Shown here in pieces: positions 17,194 to 25,971 of a stretch of 64,000 bases of DNA. Location of the stretch: assembly GCA_015654475.1 (NCBI GenBank), contig JAATGV010000011.1:1-64000 (forward strand). The letters run 5' to 3'. The notes below the pieces were generated by a model, which saw only the letters and a list, made by a program, of their open reading frames with translations, was not told where the DNA came from and made no database searches. Positions within the stretch are counted from its first letter, which is position 1, and each line of letters starts with the position of its first letter. The translations under genes and the position numbers were made by a program. This stretch comes from Actinomycetales bacterium. Lineage in GTDB: Bacteria > Actinomycetota > Actinomycetes > Actinomycetales > Microbacteriaceae.

Positions 17194-18419
17194 ACCAATT
17201 TGCGTCGCCGACCCTCGATGATTTCACGGCGGCCCGGGAGGTCATTGACCGTATCGCGCACAAGACCCCGGTCGAACGCTCCATGGCCTTTGGCGCCTTT
17301 ATCGGGCAGCCCGTGTACCTGAAGTGCGAAAACTTGCAGCGTACGGGTTCGTACAAGCTTCGCGGTGCCACCTACCGATTGTCGAAGCTTTCGGCGGGTG
17401 AACGAGCGGCTGGGGTCGTCGCGGCGTCAGCGGGCAATCATGCTCAAGGCGTTGCGATGGCTGCGCGCGAACTCGGCATCGAGGCGACCATCTTCATGCC
17501 CCTCGGCGTTGCATTGCCGAAACTGCAGGCCACGAAGCGGTATGGCGCGCACGTTGAGCTGGTTGGCGTCACCGTCGCCGAGTGTCTTGTCGCAGCCGAG
17601 GAGTTCTCCGCCAAGACGGGGGCCGTCTTCATCCCGCCTTTCGACCAACGTGAAGTGATCGTCGGGCAGGGTTCGCTCGCGCTCGAGATTTTTGAGCAGG
17701 TCCCCGACGTCGAAACCATTGTCGTTCCTATCGGTGGCGGAGGCCTCATCTCGGGGGTGGCTCTCGCCGCCCGCGCAGTCGCCGAGTTGCAGGGGAGGAC
17801 GGTGCACATTGTCGGAGTCCAGGCCGAAGGATGCGCACCATACGTTCCGTCGCTCGCTGCAGGTCACCGCGTCACAGTCGAGCCGACCGGAACCATCGCC
17901 GATGGCATCCTTGTGCCTACTCCCGGCGAACTGAATTTCGAGATCATCCGTGATTATGTGGATGAAGTGGTCACCGTATCGGATGACGACATCGCCAGGG
18001 CCATTCTGCTGCTGCTTGAGCGCGCCAAGATGGTTGTCGAGCCCGCGGGTGCGGTGGCGTCGGCCGCGATCATGGCTGGGCTGGTCAACGCATCCGGGCC
18101 GACCGTGTCGATCCTGTCGGGCGGCAATATCGATCCGCTTCTTCTTGAGCGAGTCATCCGGCATGGCCTGACCGCGTCGTCGCGCTATACGAACGTCACG
18201 GTGGCGCTGCCCGATCGGCCTGGGCAACTCACAACCATTTCGCGCATCATCTCTGACTCCGACGCGAACGTGATCGAGGTGTTGCATACGCGGCATGGCC
18301 GGGGACAACAGATCACGACGGTTGAGTTGCAACTGAGCATCGAGACACGAGGCGCCGAACACCGCGATGCCGTTCTCGATGCCCTACGGCTCGAAGGCTA
18401 CGACCCCATCGAACGGTAG
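17190..18419 (+). CDS. ilvA: Threonine ammonia-lyase (biosynthetic type with ACT domain)
   Basis: The enzyme has 409 aa. It deaminates threonine to 2-oxobutanoate with PLP, the entry step to isoleucine. PLP binds Lys56 in RTGSYKLRGA, and the phosphate cradle is the Gly-rich PIGGGGLISG near 185. The last 80 residues (YTNVTVALPDRPGQLTTISRIISDSDANVIEV) form a single ACT domain, as in the shorter TdcB-like or actinobacterial IlvA forms. The translational overlap with the AI-2E permease gene is an uncommon pairing. Confidence 0.93.
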   Translation: MNQFASPTLDDFTAAREVIDRIAHKTPVERSMAFGAFIGQPVYLKCENLQRTGSYKLRGATYRLSKLSAGERAAGVVAASAGNHAQGVAMAARELGIEATIFMPLGVALPKLQATKRYGAHVELVGVTVAECLVAAEEFSAKTGAVFIPPFDQREVIVGQGSLALEIFEQVPDVETIVVPIGGGGLISGVALAARAVAELQGRTVHIVGVQAEGCAPYVPSLAAGHRVTVEPTGTIADGILVPTPGELNFEIIRDYVDEVVTVSDDDIARAILLLLERAKMVVEPAGAVASAAIMAGLVNASGPTVSILSGGNIDPLLLERVIRHGLTASSRYTNVTVALPDRPGQLTTISRIISDSDANVIEVLHTRHGRGQQITTVELQLSIETRGAEHRDAVLDALRLEGYDPIER

Positions 18420-18426
18420 CCGCTGC

Positions 18427-18442
18427 GCACCAGGTGTGGTGC
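18427..18442. terminator. Short hairpin between convergent ilvA and greA
   Basis: GCACCA and TGGTGC pair around GGTG between the two stop codons. There is no T-run on either strand, so terminator activity is uncertain. Confidence 0.3.
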
Positions 18443-18448
18443 CGAGCG

Positions 18449-18937
18449 CTAACCTTTGTAACGCGACACAGAAACGATCTCGACGGCGATCTCTTTGCCG
18501 TTCGGTGCAGTGTAACTGGTCGACTGGCCAGCCGAGAGCCCTGAAATCGCCTCGCCGAGTGGGCTGTCTCCGCCGAATACCTTAATATCTGCTCCCGCAG
18601 CGAGCTCGTGGTTGCCGACCAAGAACTCCAGCTCGCGACCGGCGACGATCGCGGTCACATGTGAGCCGATCCCGATCGTTCCCTCGTCGCCCTCCGGCTC
18701 ACCAACGACGGCCGAACGCAACAGCAACTGAAGCTCGCGAATACGAGCCTCCTGCTTGCCCTGTTCATCCTTGGCGGCGTGATAGCCACCGTTCTCCTTG
18801 AGATCTCCCTCTGATCGCGCGGCCTCGATGCGCTTGGCAATCTCCAACCGCCAGGGACCACTCAGATAGGCGAGTTCGGCCGTCAAACGGTCAAAGGCTT
18901 CTTGCGTGAGCCATACCGGTTCTTGATTCTGTGCCAT
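18449..18937 (-). CDS. greA: Transcription elongation factor GreA
   Basis: The ATG at 18937 (MAQNQEPVWLT, 162 aa) is the family start; upstream codons in frame are spurious. The N-terminal coiled coil carries EAARSEGDLKENGGYHAAKDEQGKQEARI, with the acidic tip (Asp and Glu in GDLKEN) that restarts backtracked polymerase by stimulating transcript cleavage. The C-terminal FKBP-like domain ends with SPLGEAISGLSAGQS and GKEIAVEIVSV. It lies next to a DUF4307 gene and mca, a conserved actinobacterial order. Confidence 0.95.
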   Translation of the reverse strand: MAQNQEPVWLTQEAFDRLTAELAYLSGPWRLEIAKRIEAARSEGDLKENGGYHAAKDEQGKQEARIRELQLLLRSAVVGEPEGDEGTIGIGSHVTAIVAGRELEFLVGNHELAAGADIKVFGGDSPLGEAISGLSAGQSTSYTAPNGKEIAVEIVSVSRYKG

Positions 18938-18987
18938 GTTGGGGCTCCCTTGGAACGTGAACACTATTGTAGCGGCGCTCGGCACAA

Positions 18988-19452
18988 TCACGATTCGGTG
19001 AGCCAGCAGCTGGGGACAGAGGCGGCAATGGGCTTCTGAACACTGCGAACCGGCACGGTCACCGTTTGGGTGTATTCAGTGGATGCTGCAATGTCGACGT
19101 AACGCCAACCGACCGTCGACTGTCCGTCGCCGAGCACCTGTACTGCGCATCGGGCTGTCGCCCCCGGTGCCATCGTGACTGTGATGGTGACATCCACCTC
19201 GGTTGCCGAAGTCGACACATAACGTGGTGCCGAGAACTCGATGTTGCTCGATGGCAGTCTGAGAGAGAGGACGGTCACTATTGCCGCGCCGACCGCGACG
19301 CAGGAAAGCGCAAAGATCCACCAGAATCGGTGGCTGGGGGAGCGCCTGGCCGTGCCGTAACGCTCGGCGAGCGCGGCCCGCTGGTCGTCTGGACCGGCGT
19401 CTTGGATGCCCGTGGCTTCAGGCGCTGGTGCATCATCGGTGGTGCCGGTCAC
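18988..19452 (-). CDS. DUF4307 membrane protein
   Basis: This 154-aa protein has a charged N-terminus ending in ALAERYGTARRSPSHR, one membrane helix (WWIFALSCVAVGAAIVTVLSL, about 45-65), and an external beta domain with VDVTITVTMAPGATARCAVQVL and a C-terminal SVPSCWL. The RYG motif, the helix and the two Cys residues fit DUF4307, the family of the Rv1081c type found beside mca in actinobacteria. Its function is unknown. It lies divergent from mca. Confidence 0.85.
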   Translation of the reverse strand: MTGTTDDAPAPEATGIQDAGPDDQRAALAERYGTARRSPSHRFWWIFALSCVAVGAAIVTVLSLRLPSSNIEFSAPRYVSTSATEVDVTITVTMAPGATARCAVQVLGDGQSTVGWRYVDIAASTEYTQTVTVPVRSVQKPIAASVPSCWLTES

Positions 19453-19540
19453 GGTGGTGCCCTTCTCGCTTAGTCTTGGTTAACACAATACGGCTCGGCT
19501 CTATGAGCCTCGCTACAGTTGTTTCAGGATAGGGGCCGAT

Positions 19541-20470
19541 ATGACGAACCTGAGGCTGATGGCCGTTCACGCGCATCCAGACGACGAGTCGAGCAAGGGT
19601 GCTGCGACGTACGCCAAATATGCAGCCGAGGGAGTCCGTGTGGTCGTTGTGTCGTGCACGGGCGGGGAGTCTGGCGACATCTTGAACGACGAAGTTCGAT
19701 CCTCGCCTCGCTCGATTTGGGATCTGCCCGGTCTGCGATTCGACGAGATGACCGCCGCTCGAGACGTGCTTGGTGTCGACCATCGGTGGCTGGGATACCG
19801 GGACTCGGGTTTGCCTGCTGAGGGCCAGCTTCCGACCCCTTTGAGCTTTGCGACAATCGACGTCGAGATCTCGGCCCAGCCTCTCGTTCGCCTGATCCGT
19901 GCCGAAAGGCCGCAGATGGTGATCACCTACGACGAGAACGGCGGATACCCGCATCCCGATCATGTGCGTGCACACGAGGTGGCGGTGCGTGCGATTGAAG
20001 CCGCGGCCGACGCGGACTACCACCCCGAGCTCGGCGAGGTCTGGGCGGTGAGCAAGCTCTACTATGAGCGCATCTTCAATACCGAGCGAATCGAAGCCGT
20101 CTACGAGGCGGGAATACGCTCCGGCGGCGAAGAGGTGGCGCATTTGACCGAGTGGATGGCGTCTCGACTTGGCAAGGATGCGGGCGTGGAGGGTGTGAGC
20201 GCGGACAACCCTGTCGAAGACAATGCGGCCGACGAAGGCGATCACATCCCGGGCACCGCGACCACGCACATCCCTGTGGCCGATTATTTCGAAACGCGCG
20301 ACCGAGCCTTGCGCGCGCACCGCAGTCAAGTCGGCGACGAGCATGCCTCATACTTCTTCTGGCCCAATGCGTTGCAGCGTGAGGCATGGCCCTTCGAAGA
20401 CTTCGAACTGATCTGGTCTCACGTGCCGACGGCCCTGCCGGAAGACGACTTGTTCGCCGGTCTGCGCTAG
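19541..20470 (+). CDS. mca: Mycothiol S-conjugate amidase
   Basis: The protein has 309 aa. It cleaves mycothiol S-conjugates so that the N-acetylcysteine adduct can be exported, a detoxification step limited to mycothiol-making actinobacteria. The LmbE-type zinc site is visible in HAHPDDESSKG (residues 10-20) and YPHPDHVRAHEVA. The length is close to known Mca and slightly more than MshB; the C-terminal THIPVADYFETRDRALRAH and WPFEDFELI segments favour Mca. Confidence 0.92.
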   Translation: MTNLRLMAVHAHPDDESSKGAATYAKYAAEGVRVVVVSCTGGESGDILNDEVRSSPRSIWDLPGLRFDEMTAARDVLGVDHRWLGYRDSGLPAEGQLPTPLSFATIDVEISAQPLVRLIRAERPQMVITYDENGGYPHPDHVRAHEVAVRAIEAAADADYHPELGEVWAVSKLYYERIFNTERIEAVYEAGIRSGGEEVAHLTEWMASRLGKDAGVEGVSADNPVEDNAADEGDHIPGTATTHIPVADYFETRDRALRAHRSQVGDEHASYFFWPNALQREAWPFEDFELIWSHVPTALPEDDLFAGLR

Positions 20471-20488
20471 CCGGGGCAGAATAGGACG

Positions 20489-20794
20489 ATGAACACTCTG
20501 CTCATCGCATCGCTCGTTAGCGAAAGTCCCAGCTCGAGCGTGGCTGTCGACCCAACCTTGATCACCCCTGGTCCTGTTGGCTTCGCGGTTTTCGTGGTGC
20601 TCATCCTCGCCGTTGTGGGGCTGGTCTGGGATATGGTGCGCAGGTTGCGCAGGACGCGATATCGAGCAGAGATCTCCGAGCGGCTGGATGCGGAAGAGGC
20701 GTTGGCCAAACAATCGCAAGATGCGTCGCCATCGGCATCCGCCAACCCCGGCCAGATCCCCGAACCATCGCCCAACGACGATGCCGTCGGCTAG
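20489..20794 (+). CDS. Small single-pass membrane protein downstream of mca
   Basis: This 101-aa protein has a short external N-terminus, one membrane helix (GFAVFVVLILAVVGLVWDMV, about 31-50), a basic segment RRLRRTRYRAEI and an acidic, Pro/Ser-rich tail. It starts 18 nt after mca and is probably co-transcribed. Small proteins of this form occur at the same place in other actinobacteria (Rv1083-like, from memory). No function is known. Confidence 0.7.
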   Translation: MNTLLIASLVSESPSSSVAVDPTLITPGPVGFAVFVVLILAVVGLVWDMVRRLRRTRYRAEISERLDAEEALAKQSQDASPSASANPGQIPEPSPNDDAVG

Positions 20795-20806
20795 CCGTAT
20801 GTGCGT

Positions 20807-21592
20807 TCAGCCGAGTATGGCAGGAGGGTTGAGCGCCAGCAGGTAAATGGCCACGCAGTGGCAGGCGAAGGCGGCAACGGTGAGCGAATGAAAGATCTCG
20901 TGAAACCCGAACACGCCGGGGAACGGGTTCGGTTTTTTCAGTCCGTAGACGACGGCGCCGACGATATAACACAGTCCGCCAGCCAGGATGAGGATCATGG
21001 CCGTCGAATTCGCCCGAAAGAAGTCGCCCATGTACATGACCGCGGCCCAGCCCATCGAAATGTAGATGGCCACATACAACCACCGAGGTGCGCCCACCCA
21101 GAAGACCCGGAACAGAATGCCGAAAAAGGTCATGATCCACACGATCGACAGCAACAGCGTTGCCTGGCCTTTCGGCAGGCACAGCACGGCAAGCGGAGTG
21201 TAACTGCCGGCAATGAGCAAGAAGATGTTGGAATGGTCGATGCGTTTCAGCGTGATCTTCATCTTCGGGCCCCAGTTGAAGCGGTGGTACAGCGCCGAAT
21301 TTCCGAACAAGAGCATCGACGTCACCATGAACACCGCACAACTGAGTTTTGCCGCAACGCCATCAGCCAACAGGATGAGCACGATGCCTGCCGCAATGGA
21401 AAGCGGGAAAGTGACCGCATGAATCCATCCGCGCCATAGCGGCTTCTCTTCCGACGAAATCTCTCGCTTGGAGCGGGTGATCGGAAGGTAGGGCAGGCCC
21501 GGCTCCTCGGCATGGACCGCACGCTCGACCGCCGCCTCGTTTTGTGCCGCAGTGGAGTCATTCGGATCGGTGGGAGGGTCGGTGGCAACCAT
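20807..21592 (-). CDS. Hemolysin III family (PAQR-type) membrane protein
   Basis: The protein has 261 aa with seven hydrophobic segments after a 55-residue polar N-terminus. The PAQR metal-site motifs are visible: SCAVFMVTSMLLFGNSALYHRFNW (SALYH), KRIDHSNIFLLIAGSYTP (RIDHS) and FGFHEIFHSLTVAAFACH (HEIFH). Members named TrhA affect membrane fluidity and energetics; haemolytic activity is known only for a few. It converges with the small membrane gene (12-nt gap) and is divergent from the prenyl transferase. Confidence 0.9.
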   Translation of the reverse strand: MVATDPPTDPNDSTAAQNEAAVERAVHAEEPGLPYLPITRSKREISSEEKPLWRGWIHAVTFPLSIAAGIVLILLADGVAAKLSCAVFMVTSMLLFGNSALYHRFNWGPKMKITLKRIDHSNIFLLIAGSYTPLAVLCLPKGQATLLLSIVWIMTFFGILFRVFWVGAPRWLYVAIYISMGWAAVMYMGDFFRANSTAMILILAGGLCYIVGAVVYGLKKPNPFPGVFGFHEIFHSLTVAAFACHCVAIYLLALNPPAILG

Positions 21593-21644
21593 GCCCTCAT
21601 CCTAGGAGTCTGACCAGTGAGCCGGATGTAGGTAGGTTAGGAGA

Positions 21645-22424
21645 GTGACAGAGAATGATCGCGCACGCACTCCATTGCTGTACCGGCTTTATGAGAGACG
21701 GCTGCAGCGTGAGTTGTCGACGTCGGTTCTGCCCCATCACGTTGCCGTTGTCGTTGACGGCAACCGGCGGTGGGCACGCAGGCAGAACGACGAGGTCGCG
21801 TTCGGGCACCGCATGGGCGCGGCAAAAGTGGTGCAGTTTCTCGAATGGTGTGATGAACTCGGCATCGAGATTGTGACCGTATACCTGATCTCGAATCGCA
21901 ATCTCGAAGCTCGCGAGTCCGATGAGTTGCAGGATCTGTTCGGCATTTGTGGTGACCTCGTCGATGAGGTCTCGCAACGGCAGAACTGGGTGATTCGCCA
22001 CGTTGGCTCCTTAGACGGCCTACCTGCCCCCCTCGCTGATTCCTTGTGCGGCGCAGTTCGTAGAACAGCTGCGCACCCCGGCCTGGTCGTCAATTTGGCC
22101 ATCGGATATGGTGGCTGACGCGAAATCTCTGATGCCGTCAAACAGATCGTCATTGAACATGAGGCCAGCGGCGGCACCCTGGCTGACCTGGCGGAGGTAC
22201 TCTCCGAAGATTCCATCGATGCTCACCTGTACACCGGGGGTCTGCCGGACCCTGATCTGGTGTTGCGCACGTCTGGCGAGCAGCGCATATCCGACTTCCT
22301 GCTGTGGCAGAGTGCCAACAGCGAGTTCTATTTCGCGGAGGCGCTCTGGCCCGACTTTCGGCGGGTCGACTTCTTGCGTGCCCTGCGCGACTATGCCAAG
22401 CGCAACCGTCGATTCGGTGGATGA
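21645..22424 (+). pseudogene. Z-isoprenyl diphosphate synthase (UppS family) interrupted by an in-frame TGA
   Basis: The frame from the GTG at 21645 to the TGA at 22422-22424 encodes a full 259-residue family member, except for a TGA codon at 22116-22118 (codon 158). The first half has HHVAVVVDGNRRWARRQ and FGHRMGAAKV; the second half continues in the same frame with [47 protein letters not shown] and WPDF. The stop falls where the family has Arg in GYGGR, so a CGA-to-TGA change explains it. The enzyme would condense isopentenyl diphosphate onto an allylic primer. The position beside hemolysin III matches the short-chain Rv1086 type, so another essential UppS is expected elsewhere. Without readthrough, the product would be a 157-aa fragment lacking the second substrate site. 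Confidence 0.85.
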
Positions 22425-22558
22425 GCCTGGTCAAGGCTTGTGAGCGAACGGTGCTCCGAGAAGATGCGTTCGAAATAGGTGATTTGGGACGAGAGTTAAC
22501 CCGGCGTTTACACGAAACGCGCCGTGTCATCCACTACATCGATAACACCGCATCGTAG
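22421..22558 (+). CDS. Possible 45-aa protein coupled to the prenyl transferase
   Basis: An ATG overlaps the final prenyl transferase stop (ATGA) and opens a 45-codon frame, beginning [12 protein letters not shown] and ending [12 protein letters not shown]. It is charged and soluble in character, with no recognised domain. The 4-nt overlap is the only support; codon use and length do not exclude chance. Confidence 0.35.
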   Translation: MSLVKACERTVLREDAFEIGDLGRELTRRLHETRRVIHYIDNTAS

Positions 22559-22640
22559 CCTCAAGACAGCCAGGCGTCTTGCCTGACTGCGGGATGGCCA
22601 CCACAACTTCCCGTCGGCGACCATCTCGCACCTCACAGAG

Positions 22641-22656
22641 CTGGGGCGCGCCCCAG
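22641..22656. promoter_or_regulatory. Perfect 16-bp palindrome ahead of phoH
   Basis: CTGGGGCGCGCCCCAG is fully symmetric and ends 12 nt before the chosen phoH start. It could be an operator or a leader hairpin that affects initiation at phoH. Confidence 0.35.
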
Positions 22657-22668
22657 ATGGGAGCGGTT

Positions 22669-24027
22669 GTGACTTCACTCGACAACCTTCAGTCGGAAAC
22701 TCGCTTTGACCCACAGGACACCCGCACGACTGCGGAGCTGACCTATGTTCTCGATACCTCGGTGCTCCTGTCGGATCCTGCGGCATTCTTTCGGTTCGCA
22801 GAACACGAAGTCGTGATTCCGATCGTTGTGATATCCGAGCTTGAGGGGAAACGGCACGATTTGGAGATCGGATATTTCGCCAGGCAGGCCCTGCGCTATC
22901 TCGATGAACTCCGCACCAAGCATGGGCGACTCGACTTCCCCATCCCCATTGGGGACAACGGAGGGACGCTGCGCGTCGAGCTCAATCATTCCAACCAATC
23001 GGTGCTGCCATCGGGATTTCAGCTGGGCGACAACGACTCCCGCATCCTGGCCGTCGCGCAGAACCTCGCGAACGAAGGCTTTGACGTCGTCGTCGTGTCA
23101 AAAGACATGCCCATGCGCGTCAAGGCGTCGTCGCTCGGTCTTGCCGCAGAAGAATACCGCTTCGAGCAAGTGGCAGATTCGGGCTGGACAGGTATCGTCG
23201 AGTGCGAGATCTCGGCCGAGACAATGGCAGCGCTCTATGACGAAGAGTCGATCGACGATCGCGTGGCGAAGGATCTGCCCGTCAACACCGGTGTGATTCT
23301 GCAGTCGCCGCGCGGTTCCGCCCTCGGCCGCGTCTCGGGAGGGGGAGTGGTCAAGCTCGTTCGCGGCGATCGTGAGGTCTTCGGTCTGCATGGCCGCAGC
23401 GCTGAGCAGAGACTCGCCATCGACATGCTGCTTGATCCGAGCATCGGGATCGTCTCGCTCGGTGGCCGCGCAGGTACCGGCAAGTCGGCGCTCGCGCTGT
23501 GCGCCGGGCTCGAATCGGTGCTCGAACGGCAGCAGCACCGCAAGATCATGGTCTTCCGGCCGTTGTACGCGGTTGGCGGTCAGGAACTCGGCTACCTACC
23601 GGGTGACAAAGACGAGAAGATGGGACCTTGGGGGCAGGCGGTATTCGACACCCTCGGCTCGGTCGTCTCGCCGGAGGTGCTTGACGAAGTCGTTGCCCGA
23701 AACCTGCTTGAAGTGCTCCCGCTGACGCACATTCGTGGACGCTCGCTCCATGATGCCTTTGTGATTGTGGATGAGGCCCAGTCGCTTGAACGCAACGTGC
23801 TGCTGACTATGCTCTCGCGCATTGGGCAGAACTCGCGCGTAGTGCTCACTCACGATGTCAATCAGCGCGACAACCTGCGCGTTGGTCGTCATGACGGCAT
23901 CGCTGCAGTGGTTGAGGCGTTGAAGGGGCACCCTCTGTTTGGGCACGTCACCTTGGTGCGATCAGAGCGTAGCGCGATTGCAGCACTTGTTACCGAGATG
24001 CTGGAGGAACGCAGCCTAGTTTTCTGA
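22669..24027 (+). CDS. PIN-PhoH fusion protein (PhoH2-type RNase/helicase)
   Basis: The GTG at 22669 gives 452 aa starting MTSLDNLQ; an ATG at 22657 and an open frame to 22579 are alternatives. Residues 20-150 form a PIN nuclease domain ([56 protein letters not shown]). The PhoH ATPase follows with Walker [13 protein letters not shown] (about 264-275), Walker [11 protein letters not shown] (about 363-372) and [18 protein letters not shown]. The mycobacterial homologue unwinds and cuts RNA. No phosphate-starvation box was recognised upstream. Confidence 0.92.
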   Translation: MTSLDNLQSETRFDPQDTRTTAELTYVLDTSVLLSDPAAFFRFAEHEVVIPIVVISELEGKRHDLEIGYFARQALRYLDELRTKHGRLDFPIPIGDNGGTLRVELNHSNQSVLPSGFQLGDNDSRILAVAQNLANEGFDVVVVSKDMPMRVKASSLGLAAEEYRFEQVADSGWTGIVECEISAETMAALYDEESIDDRVAKDLPVNTGVILQSPRGSALGRVSGGGVVKLVRGDREVFGLHGRSAEQRLAIDMLLDPSIGIVSLGGRAGTGKSALALCAGLESVLERQQHRKIMVFRPLYAVGGQELGYLPGDKDEKMGPWGQAVFDTLGSVVSPEVLDEVVARNLLEVLPLTHIRGRSLHDAFVIVDEAQSLERNVLLTMLSRIGQNSRVVLTHDVNQRDNLRVGRHDGIAAVVEALKGHPLFGHVTLVRSERSAIAALVTEMLEERSLVF

Positions 24028-24102
24028 GGTCGAAATTCTTCGGCTCCTGAGGCCAAGGATTCTTCCGAGGTCAGGGATGCGCCATTTGAACGAATGATCC
24101 AG

Positions 24103-24561
24103 TCACTCGCCGGCGGATTCTTTTGCGCGGGGTGCGCGCCCCTCGAACGGGGTGCTGAGCACTACCGTCGTTCGGGTGCGCACTCCGGCGGTGCCACGAA
24201 TCTTCTGAAGCAGGTCTTCGAGTTCGCGCGGGGTTGCCACGCGAACAAGGAGGAGATAGCTGGCGTCGCCCGCGATCGAATAGCAGGACTCGATCTCTGT
24301 AAGACCCCGGAGGCGTTCTGGGGCATCGTCTGGATCTGATGGATCGAGCGGAGTGATTTCGACGAATGCTGCCATTGGCAGTCCGACTGCCTCAAGATCG
24401 ATAAGCGCCCGATATCCACGAATCACCCCGGTTTTTTCGAGTCGTTGTAGGCGAGCCTGCATCGCTGAGGTGGAGAGGCCTGTGGCGGTGGAGAGTTTGC
24501 TCAGAGTAGCTCGGCCATCTGCGTGGAGTGTCGAGAGAATCGTTCTGTCGGTTGAGTCCAT
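24103..24561 (-). CDS. Lrp/AsnC family transcriptional regulator
   Basis: This 152-aa regulator has an N-terminal HTH (MDSTDRTILSTLHADGRATLSKLSTATGLSTSAMQARLQRLEKTGVI) and a C-terminal RAM ligand-binding domain (GLPMAAFVEITPLDPS, IESCYSIAGDASYLLLVRVATPRELEDLL). It starts 37 nt after the aminotransferase stop on the same strand, so the two are probably one transcript. An amino-acid effector and local control of the aminotransferase gene are inferred from the family. Confidence 0.9.
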   Translation of the reverse strand: MDSTDRTILSTLHADGRATLSKLSTATGLSTSAMQARLQRLEKTGVIRGYRALIDLEAVGLPMAAFVEITPLDPSDPDDAPERLRGLTEIESCYSIAGDASYLLLVRVATPRELEDLLQKIRGTAGVRTRTTVVLSTPFEGRAPRAKESAGE

Positions 24562-24598
24562 AATGCCTCAGTGTAGACACTGAGATGTTGCAGAGACC

Positions 24599-25831
24599 CT
24601 AGGCGTGAGCCGGTGTCTGCTGAGCATCGGCTTCACTTCCTGTGCTGTATATGTCTGCGTGGGACTGCTCTGCGAACAGAACCATTCGCCTGATGCCTTC
24701 ACGCAACTCGTCGTAGTCTCCCGCATACGAAACGCGCACAAAGCCTTGGCCCGCATCGCCGAATGCGTCACCTGGCACCACCGCCACCCGCCACTGATCC
24801 AGAAGCCGTGAACTGAAATCGTCGGCGGTGAGTCCCGTCCTTCGCACGTCGACGAAAGCATAGAAAGCTCCCTCTGGAGGCAGCACCTCAAGTGCACTGC
24901 TCTCGTTCAGAGCCTCGACCACCAGGTCCCGTTGGCGCGCGTAGCGGCCTTTGCGGTGGTTGACCTCGTCGAGTGGCCCAGCCAGTGCAGCGGCGCCAGC
25001 GTACTGGGCCGGCGCGTTGATCGAGGAATGGATGAGCTCGGCGATTGTGGCCGTCTGCTCAATGAGGTGTTGGGGGCCATGCAGGTAACCGATGCGCCAA
25101 CCTGTCATGGCGAACGTCTTCGAAAGGCTCTCGACGATGATGGCCCGCCCGCGCATGCCTGGAGCCCCAGCGATGCTTGGTGCGGCGTCTGCGGACGACG
25201 CATAGACGAACGGGTGGTACACCTCGTCTGAGATTGCCCAGATGTCGTGGGCAACGCAGATGCGTGCGATGCGGGCGAGTTCGCTCGCCGGTGTTACTGC
25301 GCCGGTCGGGTTTCCGGGGGAGTTGATGATGATGGCCCGCGTACGAGGGGTAATGGCGCGCTCGATGTCGTCGGCGCTGATCCGCATCCCGTTCTCTGGG
25401 CGCAGCGGGACGTGCACAGCGGTACCGAAGGCGAGAGCGATCTGTGCGTCATATGAGGTGAACGCGGGGGAGGGAACGATGACCTCATCCCCGGGATCGA
25501 CGACCGCCCGCAACGCAAGGTAGAGGCCGAGCGTCGCGCCGGGGATGGCCTGCGTTTCGGTTTCTGGGTCGTAGCTCAGGCCCTTGACCCGATGGGTGTA
25601 ATGAGCCGCTGCCTGACGGTACTCCGGGATGCCGAGGATGTCGGTGTAGTGGGTGTGCCCGGCGCGAACAGCGCGCTCGGAGGCCTCAACGATGTGTTCT
25701 GCAGCGGTCTCGGTCGGCTCGCCAAGAGCGAGCGAGATGACGTTCGGAACGCGCGCTGCGCGATCGAATACGTCGCGAATGCCGGAGCGTTCGATGCTTT
25801 GGGCAGTAAGGGAGAGCGGAGCGAGAGACAA
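24599..25831 (-). CDS. PLP-dependent aminotransferase, class I/II (AspC/PatA-like fold type I)
   Basis: I chose the TTG at 25831 (410 aa, MSLAPLSLTAQSIERSGIRDVF) because AAGGA lies 7 nt upstream and this N-terminus matches the family; the frame is open to 25885. Conserved features are ALGEPTE, GATLGLYLALRAV, NSPGNPTGAV, SDEVYHPF and the Schiff-base Lys in VESLSKTFAMTGWRIGY (about residue 240). Substrate specificity (aspartate, aromatic, methionine or other) cannot be read. Co-transcription with an Lrp-type regulator suggests amino-acid-responsive control. Confidence 0.85.
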   Translation of the reverse strand: MSLAPLSLTAQSIERSGIRDVFDRAARVPNVISLALGEPTETAAEHIVEASERAVRAGHTHYTDILGIPEYRQAAAHYTHRVKGLSYDPETETQAIPGATLGLYLALRAVVDPGDEVIVPSPAFTSYDAQIALAFGTAVHVPLRPENGMRISADDIERAITPRTRAIIINSPGNPTGAVTPASELARIARICVAHDIWAISDEVYHPFVYASSADAAPSIAGAPGMRGRAIIVESLSKTFAMTGWRIGYLHGPQHLIEQTATIAELIHSSINAPAQYAGAAALAGPLDEVNHRKGRYARQRDLVVEALNESSALEVLPPEGAFYAFVDVRRTGLTADDFSSRLLDQWRVAVVPGDAFGDAGQGFVRVSYAGDYDELREGIRRMVLFAEQSHADIYSTGSEADAQQTPAHA

Positions 25832-25870
25832 TCGAATTCCTTGGATGGTCCGCGAAAAATGCGGTCCTGG

Positions 25871-25888
25871 TAGATAAAAAGACATCTA
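25871..25888. promoter_or_regulatory. Candidate operator upstream of the aminotransferase
   Basis: TAGAT and ATCTA form an inverted repeat around an 8-bp A-rich centre, about 40 bp upstream of the TTG start. The symmetry and AT-rich centre are in the style of Lrp/AsnC sites, and the regulator gene is the next in the operon. Auto-control is an inference. Confidence 0.3.
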
Positions 25889-25922
25889 TCAGTGTATATC
25901 ACGGGCATAAATTCTGAAAGTC

Positions 25923-25969
25923 CACGTTTCGCAGGAAAAAGTGCACCTCGGTTCTTGCGGCGAAACGTG
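25923..25969. repeat. 10-bp inverted repeat between the aminotransferase and amidotransferase genes
   Basis: CACGTTTCGC (25923-25932) and GCGAAACGTG (25960-25969) are perfect inverse complements 27 nt apart, just past the amidotransferase stop. It may be a weak transcription end signal or a small palindromic element. Confidence 0.4.
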
Positions 25970-25971
25970 CC

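Noticed and set aside
22116-22118. Selenocysteine codon in the prenyl transferase
   Set aside because: The family has Arg here, not Cys, and I see no selenocysteine insertion hairpin directly after the codon. A nonsense mutation is simpler.
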